This document shows, in pieces, positions 1-7,706 of a stretch of DNA of 39,818 bases. Within the stretch, counting starts at the first letter, position 1; each line of letters starts with the position of its first letter. The notes under the pieces are model-generated. The model was not told the origin of the DNA. It ran no database searches and was given only the letters and a program-made list of their open reading frames with translations. Source of the stretch: Neopararhizobium haloflavum. GTDB taxonomy: Bacteria > Pseudomonadota > Alphaproteobacteria > Rhizobiales > Rhizobiaceae. A program made the position numbers and the translations under genes. The DNA lies in NCBI RefSeq assembly GCF_002750855.1, contig NZ_NWUC01000014.1, forward strand, positions 1 through 39,818. The letters are read 5' to 3'.

Positions 1-64
1 CCAACCAATTCAAGGGCAACAATCTCGCGCCGCAAGCAGCGCCGCCGCCCTCGTTGGTGAGCGC
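1..64 (-). other. Putative rrn leader with boxA-like element
   Basis: Transcribed leader of the promoter at 65-94. It carries a GC-rich stretch (30-55) that could fold, then a boxA-like TGCCCTTGAA on the minus strand (18-9), the kind of antitermination signal expected shortly before 16S rRNA. No protein-coding frame is convincing here. Assignment rests on resemblance only and needs the sequence to the left. Confidence 0.4.
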
Positions 65-94
65 CTTATAAGCCCCCAATTCCCAAACCGTCAA
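65..94 (-). promoter_or_regulatory. Probable rRNA operon promoter
   Basis: Read on the minus strand there is a -35 hexamer TTGACG (94-89), a 17-nt spacer and a -10 TTATAA (71-66). An A/T-rich tract (about 98-120) lies just upstream, where an UP element would sit. Downstream (6-60, minus) is a G/C-rich leader followed by GAGATTGTTGCCCTTGAATTG-like sequence, which resembles the leader and boxA region preceding 16S rRNA in alphaproteobacteria. The transcript would leave the window on the left, so the rRNA gene itself is not visible. The promoter match is seen directly; the rRNA assignment is inference from the leader. Confidence 0.5.
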
Positions 95-303
95 CAGACA
101 AAATTCAAAAAAGTGACGAAAATCGCAAGATGGAAGATCGTGTCTCAAACTGCGGATTTTACGACATAAAATGCGCTGCGGACTTTGAAACCGACCAGGC
201 ATGCGGACCGGGACCCGCCAATCGCTGGCGCGGTCCAGCCCCCGTTTGCGAGCGCCATATATAGTACGCGCGCGAGCACCGCCGGCAATGATTTCCAGAT
301 TAC

Positions 304-319
304 TTGACGCGTTTTATCA
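304..319 (+). promoter_or_regulatory. Candidate RirA iron-responsive (IRO) box
   Basis: TGA (305-307), nine bases, TCA (317-319) matches the published IRO-box form TGA-N9-TCA bound by the Fe-S regulator RirA in rhizobia. It overlaps a TTGACG -35-like hexamer (304-309), so a bound repressor would block the polymerase. It lies about 165 bp upstream of an iron transporter operon, a fitting target. The rest of the 131-485 leader contains no convincing gene. A six-base match is weak alone; the context raises it. Confidence 0.42.
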
Positions 320-485
320 TGTATTGTACCTCGCTCATATACGGGCACCCGGAGGAGCGTTTTCAGGATCATCGGCAGCGACGAGAGGCACACGCGGCAA
401 CGCACGGCCTGGGTTCGCTCCAACGACCCGCACCATCCGATCCGTGAACTGCCACTTCGACCTCAACCAAAATGGGATAACGATC

Positions 486-1487
486 ATGATGCCGAAGCGC
501 TCTTCACTCCTCCTGGCCGCGGCCCTCGCCGGTGCCGGCCTCAACGCCGCACCCGCGGCGGCTCAGGAACTGACCCTTTATTCCGGCCGCGGCGAATCGC
601 TTGTCGCGCCACTGATCGAGATGTTCGAGGAACAGTCCGGCATCGCGGTCGAAGTGCGCTATGGCGGCACTGCGGAAATGGCCGTCCTTATCCAGGAAGA
701 GGGTGACGCCAGCCCGGCCGATATCTTCTGGGCCCAGGACCCAGGCGCGCTCGGCGCTGTCGGTGATCTTTTCGCCCCGATGCCCGACAACGTCCTTGCC
801 AACGTACCCGAGCAGTTGCGCGACGACGACGGACGCTGGGTCGCGGCATCGGCGCGCGCACGCACCTTCATCTATTCGCCCGAGCGCGTCGGCGATGACG
901 AGATGCCGGCCTCGATCGCCGATCTCGCCGACGAGCAATATCGCGGCCGCGTCGGTTGGGCGCCGACAAACGGCTCGTTCCAGGCCCATCTGACGGCATT
1001 GCGCGTTCTGCTCGGCGAAGAGGAAACCAAGGCCTGGCTCGAAGCCATGATCGCAAACGACACGCAGATATACTCCAACAACGGCTCGCAGCTGCAGGCC
1101 GTCGCCGACGGCGAGATCGATTTCGGCCTCGTCAATCACTACTATCTGCTGCGCCAGAAGGCTTCCGACGCGGCCTTCCCCGTCGATCAGTCGCTCTTCG
1201 AGGACGGCGATGCCGGCAATCTTCTGATGGCTGCGGGCGTTGGCGTTCTGGCGTCCTCCGATCAGCCGGAAGAGGCCCGGCAATTCGTTGAATTCCTGTT
1301 GTCGGAAGAGGCACAGTCCTATTTCGCACAAGACAACCAGGAGTTCGCGATCACTGAAGGCGCCGACAATTCCGGCATCGAACCGTCGATCGAGGACGTT
1401 CTGGCTGCCTCGCCCGATCTCGATCTCAACGATATCGACGATCTGGAAGGCACGCTCGATCTGCTCCGCGAGGTCGGCTTGCTTTGA
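486..1487 (+). CDS. fbpA: Ferric iron ABC transporter, periplasmic binding protein
   Basis: Periplasmic receptor that delivers Fe(III) to the permease encoded next (FbpA/FutA/AfuA family). The chosen start, ATG 486 (a second in-frame ATG follows at 489), gives 333 residues beginning with a Sec signal peptide: positively charged MMPKRS, an alanine/leucine-rich core, and an APAAAQ cleavage site. The mature protein opens with ELTLYSGRGES, typical of the family. The adjacent tyrosines in VNHYYLLR (about residues 219-220) correspond to the iron-binding Tyr pair of FbpA. The frame stays open upstream to 201, but that extension is unlike a signal peptide. Its stop overlaps the permease start by 4 bp (TTGA), so the genes are translationally coupled. 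Likely repressed in iron-replete cells if the IRO box is real. Confidence 0.88.
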   Translation: MMPKRSSLLLAAALAGAGLNAAPAAAQELTLYSGRGESLVAPLIEMFEEQSGIAVEVRYGGTAEMAVLIQEEGDASPADIFWAQDPGALGAVGDLFAPMPDNVLANVPEQLRDDDGRWVAASARARTFIYSPERVGDDEMPASIADLADEQYRGRVGWAPTNGSFQAHLTALRVLLGEEETKAWLEAMIANDTQIYSNNGSQLQAVADGEIDFGLVNHYYLLRQKASDAAFPVDQSLFEDGDAGNLLMAAGVGVLASSDQPEEARQFVEFLLSEEAQSYFAQDNQEFAITEGADNSGIEPSIEDVLAASPDLDLNDIDDLEGTLDLLREVGLL

Positions 1488-3067
1488 CCACGGTGGTATC
1501 GGGCGGGCGCGCCAAGCGTCCGCCCGCCATCATCGCTGTGCCCGCGATGCTTGTCGCAACGGCGATGGTGATTCCGATCTTCTATCTCGTCTTTCGTGCG
1601 ACCGGGGCTGATATCGCCACGGTCGCATCACTCGTTTTTCGTCCGCGCACTGCCGGTCTGCTGGCCAACACGGCAGCCCTGGCCCTTGGCGTCCTGACCC
1701 TCACGACACTGATCGCCGGCCCCCTTGCCTGGCTCACCACCAGGACCGACCTGAAGGGCGCAAGGCTGGTGAATATCCTCGTCACGCTCCCGCTGGCTGT
1801 CCCAGGCTACGTCATGGCCTACGCACTGATCGGATTGTCGGGCTATTACGGTTTCATGAACACCGTCTTCGGCGTCACCCTCCCGCGCCCGCAAGGCTGG
1901 TTCGGCGCCACGCTGGCTCTCAGCCTCTACACCTTTCCCTATATCTATCTGAACCTTCGCGCCGCACTCGCGGGCATCGACCCGAGCGTTGAGGAAAGCG
2001 CGCGCGCGCTCGGGTCGTCGCCGCGCGACGTCTTCTTTCGCGTCACCCTGCCTCATTTGAAGCCGGCGCTCTTCGCCGGCTGGCTCGTTGTCGGGCTCTA
2101 CGTCATCGGGGATTTCGGCGCCGTGGCGCTGATGCGTTACGAGGTCTTCTCCTACGCGCTCTATACGCAATACGCCGCCGCCTACGACCGCATCTACGCG
2201 GCCTGGCTCGCGCTCATTCTCGTTGCCCTCGCGGTCTCGGTGATCTGGTGGGAGAGCCGACTGCGCGAAGGCGCCCGTTTCGCCCGCACGGGAACAGGCG
2301 CTGGCGCCGCCCGTCGCATGGTGCGGCTCGGTCCCGCCGGCCAGTCGATTGCCTGGCTCTTCATCACCCTGATCGTCGCCGCCGCACTTGGGCTGCCGGT
2401 CGCAGTGCTCGTCTTCTGGCTATCGGCGGAACCGATCCTGCCGGCCCTTCCCGCACTCCTGACCAGCTTCCTCCAATCGCTGTCAGCCGCCGTGCCCTCG
2501 GCCGTGCTTGCCGGTCTGCTCGCCCTTCCCGTGGCTGTCCTGGCGGTTCGCTATCCCTCGCCGCTGTCCTTGCTTGTCAATCGGCTGGCCTTTCTCGGCT
2601 ACGCCGTACCGCCCCTGGCCTTCGCACTGGCCTTCGTCTTCTTCGCGCTGGGCGCTGCGCGGCCGCTCTACCAGACGCATGCCCTTCTGGTGATCGCCTA
2701 TGCGCTCGCGTTCCTGCCACTTGCTCTCGGCCCAATCCGCTCGGCGCTCTACCTTGCCCGTCCTTCGCTCGAGGAGGCGGCCCGCTCGCTCGGCTACGGG
2801 CCACTGGCAGTCCTGCGGCATGTCGTATTGCCGGTCATCCGCCGCGGCGTCGTTGCCGGCATGGTTCTGGTCTTCGTCATCGTCATGAAGGAGTTGCCGA
2901 TCGCGTTCCTTCTCGCACCGACGGGATTCCGCTCACTAGCCGTCACCCTCTTCAGCCGGACGTCGGAAGGCATGATGGTCGATGCGGCACCCTATGCCGC
3001 AGCGATTATTCTTTTCTCCGGCCTGTTTGTTGGGGTAGTGCTCAGGCATGAGACGAAACATGAGTGA
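1484..3067 (+). CDS. fbpB: Ferric iron ABC transporter, fused permease
   Basis: Inner-membrane permease of the iron importer, 527 residues with about twelve hydrophobic segments. Two binding-protein-dependent permease domains are fused in one chain, as in FbpB/AfuB. Each half has an EAA loop that docks on the ATPase: EESARALGSS starting near residue 170 and EEAARSLGYG near residue 430, each followed by a pattern ending in LP. The start is TTG at 1484, overlapping the binding-protein stop. The 3' end overlaps the ATPase gene by 20 bp. Substrate is inferred from the binding protein; thiamine or 2-aminoethylphosphonate transporters share this architecture but have different receptors. Confidence 0.88.
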   Translation: MTTVVSGGRAKRPPAIIAVPAMLVATAMVIPIFYLVFRATGADIATVASLVFRPRTAGLLANTAALALGVLTLTTLIAGPLAWLTTRTDLKGARLVNILVTLPLAVPGYVMAYALIGLSGYYGFMNTVFGVTLPRPQGWFGATLALSLYTFPYIYLNLRAALAGIDPSVEESARALGSSPRDVFFRVTLPHLKPALFAGWLVVGLYVIGDFGAVALMRYEVFSYALYTQYAAAYDRIYAAWLALILVALAVSVIWWESRLREGARFARTGTGAGAARRMVRLGPAGQSIAWLFITLIVAAALGLPVAVLVFWLSAEPILPALPALLTSFLQSLSAAVPSAVLAGLLALPVAVLAVRYPSPLSLLVNRLAFLGYAVPPLAFALAFVFFALGAARPLYQTHALLVIAYALAFLPLALGPIRSALYLARPSLEEAARSLGYGPLAVLRHVVLPVIRRGVVAGMVLVFVIVMKELPIAFLLAPTGFRSLAVTLFSRTSEGMMVDAAPYAAAIILFSGLFVGVVLRHETKHE

Positions 3068-4118
3068 TGCGGAAAGCAATAGCGACCATCAGGAGCCGCT
3101 TCTCGCGGCCAAGGGGCTGGTTCGCCATTTTCCGACAGCGAAGGGCGCAGCTGTGGCAGGCGTCGACTTCGACGTACGTGACGGCGAACTGCTGGCGCTG
3201 CTCGGCCCCTCCGGCTGCGGCAAGACGACCACGCTGCGGCTGACCGGCGGCTTCGAACGTCCCGACGCCGGCACGATCTGGCTGGCGGGCCGCGAGATCA
3301 CCCGCCTTCCCCCGGAAAAGCGGGGCATCGGCTTCGTCTTTCAGGACTACGCCCTTTTTCCGCATCTCGATGTCGCGCACAACGTCGCCTTTGGCCTTCG
3401 AGGACGGCCCAAGGGGGAAATCGAAGCACAAGTCCGAGAGATGCTTGCGCTTGTCGGGCTTGCCGATCTCGGCCATCGCATGCCGCATCAACTGTCCGGC
3501 GGACAGCAGCAACGCGTCGCACTGGCTCGCACCCTTGCCCTGCAGCCCGCGCTGGTGCTGCTGGACGAGCCGTTTTCCAATCTGGACGCGGCAATGCGTG
3601 TGGAGACCCGTCAGGAAGTCCGCAATCTTCTGAAACAGACCGGTTCGGCCGGCATTCTCGTGACGCACGACCAGGAGGAGGCGCTGGCGCTGGCAGACCG
3701 CATCGCTGTGATGGATGCGGGGCGCATTCTGCAGATCGGAACGCCCGACGCCGTATACCGCAATCCGGCGAGCGAGTTCGTGGCCCGCTTCATCGGCCGA
3801 TCCAACATTCTAGAGGCCGAAGCAACGGGAAGTGTCGCGCAAACCGCTTTCGGCCCGTTCACGCTGGAGCGGAACGCGACTGGCGCGGTCCGCCTTGCCG
3901 TGCGCCCGGAGCAGATCGTGCTGACGCCGAGCGACAGCCATCCCGACGGCGTCGTGATCGGTCGGGAATTCCGTGGTCACGATCAACTCTATTGGGTACG
4001 GACGAAATCAGCGGACCTTCTCGCCTTGGCTGGCCCCAACACGATGCTGGATGTCGGAACCGCAGTCCGCCTGACAACCAGCGAACCCGTCGCGCTGTTC
4101 GACGGAGCGGCCGTCTGA
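3048..4118 (+). CDS. fbpC: Ferric iron ABC transporter, ATP-binding protein
   Basis: ATPase that powers the iron importer. From the ATG at 3048 it is 356 residues: Walker A GPSGCGKT (53-60), Q-loop in GFVFQDYALF, signature LSGGQQQ (149-155), Walker B LLDEP (171-175) and switch histidine in THD (207). A C-terminal TOBE-like domain of about 110 residues follows, as in the FbpC/PotA/MalK subfamily. ATG at 3060 is an equally possible start (352 residues), placing the start codon next to the permease stop. Last gene of the operon; the next unit has its own promoter at 4145. Confidence 0.87.
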   Translation: MRRNMSDAESNSDHQEPLLAAKGLVRHFPTAKGAAVAGVDFDVRDGELLALLGPSGCGKTTTLRLTGGFERPDAGTIWLAGREITRLPPEKRGIGFVFQDYALFPHLDVAHNVAFGLRGRPKGEIEAQVREMLALVGLADLGHRMPHQLSGGQQQRVALARTLALQPALVLLDEPFSNLDAAMRVETRQEVRNLLKQTGSAGILVTHDQEEALALADRIAVMDAGRILQIGTPDAVYRNPASEFVARFIGRSNILEAEATGSVAQTAFGPFTLERNATGAVRLAVRPEQIVLTPSDSHPDGVVIGREFRGHDQLYWVRTKSADLLALAGPNTMLDVGTAVRLTTSEPVALFDGAAV

Positions 4119-4144
4119 GGCACCGTATTTCACCGCTTGCGAAT

Positions 4145-4169
4145 GGAACCATAGACTGCGCTCGCCGTT
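4145..4169 (+). promoter_or_regulatory. Candidate EcfG/RpoE2 general-stress promoter
   Basis: GGAAC (4145-4149), 16 bases, CGTT (4166-4169): an exact match to the -35/-10 consensus of alphaproteobacterial EcfG-type sigma factors (GGAAC-N16/17-CGTT). The -10 lies 31 nt before the ATG of the 24-codon gene at 4201, leaving a short leader with a ribosome site. Two more exact matches precede genes at 7707 and 23477. Confidence 0.6.
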
Positions 4170-4200
4170 GTGCTCACACTGAAGTGAACGGAGAGAAGTC

Positions 4201-4275
4201 ATGAACAGCATCATCTACATCGTCGGTCTTATCGTGATCGTCATTGCGATCCTGTCCTTCCTCGGTCTCACCTGA
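4201..4275 (+). CDS. 24-residue single-pass membrane microprotein
   Basis: ATG at 4201, 24 codons, TGA at 4273-4275. The product begins MNSIIYIVG, continues with an unbroken run of Ile, Val, Leu and Ala, and ends FLGLT: almost entirely one transmembrane segment. A good ribosome site (GGAGAG, 4190-4195) lies 5 nt upstream. It sits between an EcfG-type promoter (4145-4169) and an intrinsic terminator (4304-4336), so it forms a complete transcription unit. From memory, very similar tiny hydrophobic proteins are annotated as hypothetical in rhizobia, but I cannot check this. Function unknown; it may modulate a membrane protein or respond to envelope stress. Too short for most gene callers. Confidence 0.62.
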   Translation: MNSIIYIVGLIVIVIAILSFLGLT

Positions 4276-4303
4276 AGAACATTCGGACAGCAAACCGGAA
4301 CAG

Positions 4304-4336
4304 AGCGGCAGCGCCAACCTGGCGAGGCCGCTTTTT
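4304..4336 (+). terminator. Intrinsic terminator after the microprotein
   Basis: Stem AGCGGC (4304-4309)/GCCGCT (4327-4332), symmetric AG/AG internal bulge, inner stem CGCCA (4312-4316)/TGGCG (4320-4324), 3-nt loop ACC, then TTTT (4333-4336). This is an eleven-pair hairpin plus U tract, a classical rho-independent terminator. It separates the microprotein unit from the oxidoreductase at 4355 and argues against an upstream TTG start for that gene. Confidence 0.72.
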
Positions 4337-4354
4337 CACGCGGGCATCAACCAC

Positions 4355-5578
4355 ATGACGGACCAAGGCGAGCCTGACCAGGATGATCTGCGTGGCGGGC
4401 AGCTGCTTTGGGAAGCCGCCGATTTCGACCCTCAGCCGCTTGGAAGGGATGACCGGACGAATGTGCTGGTTGTCGGGGCAGGCATCACGGGATCCCTGAT
4501 CGCACAGCACATCGCCGCGCGCGGCATCAACGTTACCGTGGTGGACCGCGAGAAGCCGGGGCGTGGAAGCACGCTCGCCAGCACGGCCATGCTGCAGTGG
4601 GAGATTGACAGCCCTTTGCTGGAACTGGCCGAACGGTATGGTTTCGATCATGCCACCCGCATCTATCAGCACAGCGTCGAAGCTGTTCGTGGGTTGAGCG
4701 CCCTTGTGCGCGACCAGGCGATCGATTGCAGTTTTGCCGACCGCCCCTCTCTCTATATCGCGGCCGGAGAAGCCGGCCCACGCGAATTGCTGCACGAACA
4801 TCAGGCACGCCAGCGGGCCGGACTGCCAGGCACATATCTGGAACATGCCGATCTTCTCTCGCGCTTCGGCATAGATCGCGCAGCCGCCATCGCCTCGCCT
4901 GGCTCGGCGGAAGCCAATCCCGCCTTGCTGGCACAGCATCTCTTGCGGGATGCGTGCCGCAATGGCGCCCGTCTGATCAAGGACGAGGCGCTATCCTATG
5001 ATAATGCCGGCCGCTCCGTGGGCGTTGCCTTCGCTTCCGGCCATCTCGTCGAAGCGGAGCACGTGCTGCTGGCCACAGGCTATGTCATGCCGGACTTCGT
5101 TCCATCCACCTTGCATTCGATTTCCTCGAGTTTCGCGCTCGCCACGCCGCCACAATCGGCAGCGGCCCTTTGGCCGGCGCGCGCCCTGATCTGGGAAGCC
5201 TCGGAGAGCTACGCCTATTTGCGCACCACGCAGGATGATCGAATCATCGTCGGGGGCGAAGACGAGCCTGATGTCTCCGATCCTGAAGCGCGGAACCGCA
5301 TGATGTCGGGCAAGCGGGAGGCACTGCTCGCAATTCTGCAGGCGCTCTGGCCGCACGGACGGATCGAAGCCGATCGAATGTGGTCCGGCGCGTTCGGCGA
5401 GACGACCGACGGGCTGCCGTTGATCGGACCGGTGCCGTCGCACGGCCGCATCCTTGCCGCCTATGGCTATGGCGGAAACGGCATCACCTTCTCCTTCATG
5501 GCTTCGCGCATCCTCGCCGATATGGTGGCGGGGAAGCGTGCGGCGTGGCATGACGATTTCGCTCTCGATCGGGACTGA
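4355..5578 (+). CDS. FAD-dependent oxidoreductase (DAO family)
   Basis: Flavoprotein of the D-amino-acid oxidase/GlpD/OrdL fold, 407 residues from ATG 4355. An FAD dinucleotide-binding motif VVGAGITGS lies at about residues 39-47, and the family C-terminal block is present (FGETTDGLPLIGPVP followed by AYGYGGNGITFS). Such enzymes oxidise secondary or primary amines or amino acids; the substrate cannot be read from sequence. There is no signal peptide, so it is probably cytoplasmic. An in-frame TTG at 4244 would extend it, but that extension overlaps the microprotein and its terminator and is rejected. No strong ribosome site precedes 4355. The thiolase follows 81 bp later. Confidence 0.8.
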   Translation: MTDQGEPDQDDLRGGQLLWEAADFDPQPLGRDDRTNVLVVGAGITGSLIAQHIAARGINVTVVDREKPGRGSTLASTAMLQWEIDSPLLELAERYGFDHATRIYQHSVEAVRGLSALVRDQAIDCSFADRPSLYIAAGEAGPRELLHEHQARQRAGLPGTYLEHADLLSRFGIDRAAAIASPGSAEANPALLAQHLLRDACRNGARLIKDEALSYDNAGRSVGVAFASGHLVEAEHVLLATGYVMPDFVPSTLHSISSSFALATPPQSAAALWPARALIWEASESYAYLRTTQDDRIIVGGEDEPDVSDPEARNRMMSGKREALLAILQALWPHGRIEADRMWSGAFGETTDGLPLIGPVPSHGRILAAYGYGGNGITFSFMASRILADMVAGKRAAWHDDFALDRD

Positions 5579-5659
5579 CCATCGGCATTTCGCCGCTTTC
5601 ATCAATCCCATTGCAGCGCGCGGCACGGAACGCCACAATGGCGGCAAAGGAGATTGGCA

Positions 5660-6830
5660 ATGACCAAGGCGCAAATCGTGGGCTGGGCCCATTCTCAGTT
5701 CGGCAAGTCCGAGGCAGAGGACACCGAGGCTTTGATGGCACAGGTGGCGCTGCCGGCGATCGAACATGCTGGCCTCGGCACCGCTGACGTGGACGGGATA
5801 TTCGTCGGCGTCATGAACAACGGCTTTTCCCGGCAGGATTTCCAGGGTGCGCTTGTCGCCATGGGCACACCCGGCCTTGCGAACGTGCCGGCTGTACGCC
5901 TTGAAAATGCCTGCGCCACGGGATCGGCCGCGCTTTATACCGCGATGGATTTCATCGAGTCGGGACGAGGGCGTGTCGCGCTCGTCGTCGGCGCGGAGAA
6001 GATGACGGCCAAGGCGACGGCTGAGACCGGCGACATTCTGCTCGGTGCGAGCTATCGCAAGGAAGAGGCCGATGTTGAAGGCGGTTTCGCGGGTCTCTTC
6101 GGCCGCATTGCCCAGCAATATTTTCAGAAGTATGGCGATCGCTCGGAAGAACTGGCACTGATCGCGGCAAAGAACCACGCCAATGGCCTTGCCAATCCGT
6201 TCGCGCACATGCGCAAGGATTTCAGCGCGGCGTTCTGCAACACCGTTTCGGAGAAGAACCCCTATGTAGCCCCCCCCGCTTCGGCGCACGGACTGTTCGC
6301 TGATTTCAGACGGCGCGGCAGCGATCGTCCTTGCCGACGAGGAAGTCGCGGCGACCCTTCACCGGGCGATCGCTTTCCGGTCGCGGCGCCACGTCAACGA
6401 CATTCTCGCGCTGAGCCGCCGCGACGTGACGGCCTTTGCCGGCGCCCGCCTGGCCTGGCGCCACGCACTCGACGATGCGCAAATGCAGTTGGATGATCTG
6501 GATTTCGCGGAAGTGCACGATTGTTTCACCATCGCCGAACTCATCGAGTACGAGGCGATGGGCCTGGCCGAGCCGGGCGAAGGCGGGCGGGTCATTCGCG
6601 AAGGCATGGTTGCCAAGGACGGGCGCCTGCCGATCAATCCTTCCGGCGGGCTCAAATCAAAGGGACATCCGATCGGTGCGACCGGCGTATCCATGCACGT
6701 CATGGCCGCCATGCAGCTTGCCGGTGACGCTGGCGACATGCAGATACCCGGCGCGTCGAAAGCTGCAGTCTTCAACATGGGCGGAGCCGCCGTTGCAAAT
6801 TACGTGTCGATTCTCGAACGGGTAGGCTGA
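5660..6830 (+). pseudogene. SCP2-type thiolase with a single-base frameshift
   Basis: Two consecutive reading frames together encode one thiolase of the SCP-x/acetyl-CoA acetyltransferase type. The first runs from ATG 5660 (ribosome site AAAGGAG at 5646-5652) and contains the active-site cysteine block ENACATGSAAL. At 6270-6277 there is a run of eight C; after it the frame turns to nonsense (ending near 6496). Reading seven C instead restores PYVAPPLRRTDCSLISDGAA and runs on through HDCFTIAEL and the C-terminal KGHPIGATG block to 6830, giving 389 residues, the normal family length. The only lesion is therefore +1 in a homopolymer. It may be a real mutation, a slippage or phase-variable site, or a sequencing error. 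Confidence 0.82.
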
Positions 6831-6865
6831 CGCCGCGCTCATGGCGTTGGTTCGGGCGTTCACCT

Positions 6866-7486
6866 CTACACGGAATCGGGCCAGCGAGGTGGCGCACCGA
6901 CCGTTGCGGAGGTGGGGTCAGCCATCAATGCATAGGCCTGTCGCAAACGATCCCCGCTCCGCCCCATGGGATAAAGCGCCGGATCGGAGGAAAGCGGCAA
7001 GACGAACGTCAATTCCGTTTCAGCCGAATGCTGAACGGTCCCGCCGGCCGCGCGCAGGAGCGCGATCATGCCATGATTTTCGCGATGCACATAGGCGATG
7101 AAGCGGGTGATTCCCACACCGGTTGCGCAGTAGGCGATGGCCCCGATCATCAGCGTTCCGATGCCACGACCCTGATAGGCATCGACAACAGTGATCGCCA
7201 TCTCCGCCGCATCAGGGAGATCGTCAAATCGCTCATAGCGCGCGATCGCGACCGGAACCGGCGGCGTCTCACCAATGTCCAGCGCACCGAACGCCCGGTG
7301 TTCGTCGTTCCCCTCGCTCGTGAAGCGTTTCAGATCTTCGTCCGAGAGCCGGCTCATCATGGAGAGGAACCGGAAGAAGCGCGAGCGCTGTGACAGATGC
7401 TCGAAACCGGCCAGAAGATGCCGCTTGTCTCCTGGCACCACCGGCCGGACGAGAAGCCGCCCGTCTTTGATATCGATCTCGAACAT
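6866..7486 (-). CDS. GNAT family N-acetyltransferase
   Basis: 206-residue acetyltransferase of the GNAT fold, reading leftwards. Motif A, which binds the acetyl-CoA pyrophosphate, is visible as VVDAYQGRGIGTLMI, containing the Q-x-x-G-x-G core. The N-terminal RPVVPGDKRHLLAGF and LSQRSRFFRF stretch resembles the stand-alone acetyltransferase domain related to bacterial protein acetyltransferases (Pat-like), so a protein substrate is possible but unproven. It converges on the thiolase (36 bp apart) and is divergent from the YihY gene. No recognisable operator on its side of the 220-bp intergenic region. Confidence 0.75.
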   Translation of the reverse strand: MFEIDIKDGRLLVRPVVPGDKRHLLAGFEHLSQRSRFFRFLSMMSRLSDEDLKRFTSEGNDEHRAFGALDIGETPPVPVAIARYERFDDLPDAAEMAITVVDAYQGRGIGTLMIGAIAYCATGVGITRFIAYVHRENHGMIALLRAAGGTVQHSAETELTFVLPLSSDPALYPMGRSGDRLRQAYALMADPTSATVGAPPRWPDSV

Positions 7487-7595
7487 TGGCCCATTCTAGG
7501 GCGTTTGCGCGTCAGGCGGAAACCAGCGCCCGCAGGATGCGTCGCAGCGCAATCAGACAGACTGATCTCCCGACGCCGGGACACAGCTTCGCAGC

Positions 7596-7620
7596 GGAAC
7601 AGATCGGTAGGTTGGGCGTT
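7596..7620 (+). promoter_or_regulatory. Candidate EcfG/RpoE2 general-stress promoter
   Basis: GGAAC (7596-7600), 16 bases, CGTT (7617-7620) matches the EcfG consensus exactly and points toward the YihY/BrkB gene, whose ATG is 86 nt downstream. Nothing else recognisable occupies the 7487-7706 intergenic region. Confidence 0.58.
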
Positions 7621-7706
7621 GGAAATATTAGGATGTGTTGAGATTCCGGTCGGCCGCGACGTATCCAATTCATTGCTCGAAATCCCAGCGCGGTAATGGC
7701 ATCTAG

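Noticed and set aside
201-485. In-frame extension of the iron-binding protein upstream of the signal peptide
   Set aside because: Would place about 95 Arg/Pro-rich residues before the signal peptide and run through the regulatory region.
4244-4354. In-frame TTG extension of the FAD oxidase
   Set aside because: Overlaps the microprotein gene and its terminator; adds residues unlike a flavoprotein N terminus.
4991-6289. 432-codon minus-strand frame across the oxidase end and thiolase
   Set aside because: Spans two real genes in antisense and has biased Arg/His composition.
6830-6847. ACGCC-N8-GGCGT hairpin between thiolase and acetyltransferase as a terminator
   Set aside because: Only five pairs and no U tract; could be chance in GC-rich DNA.
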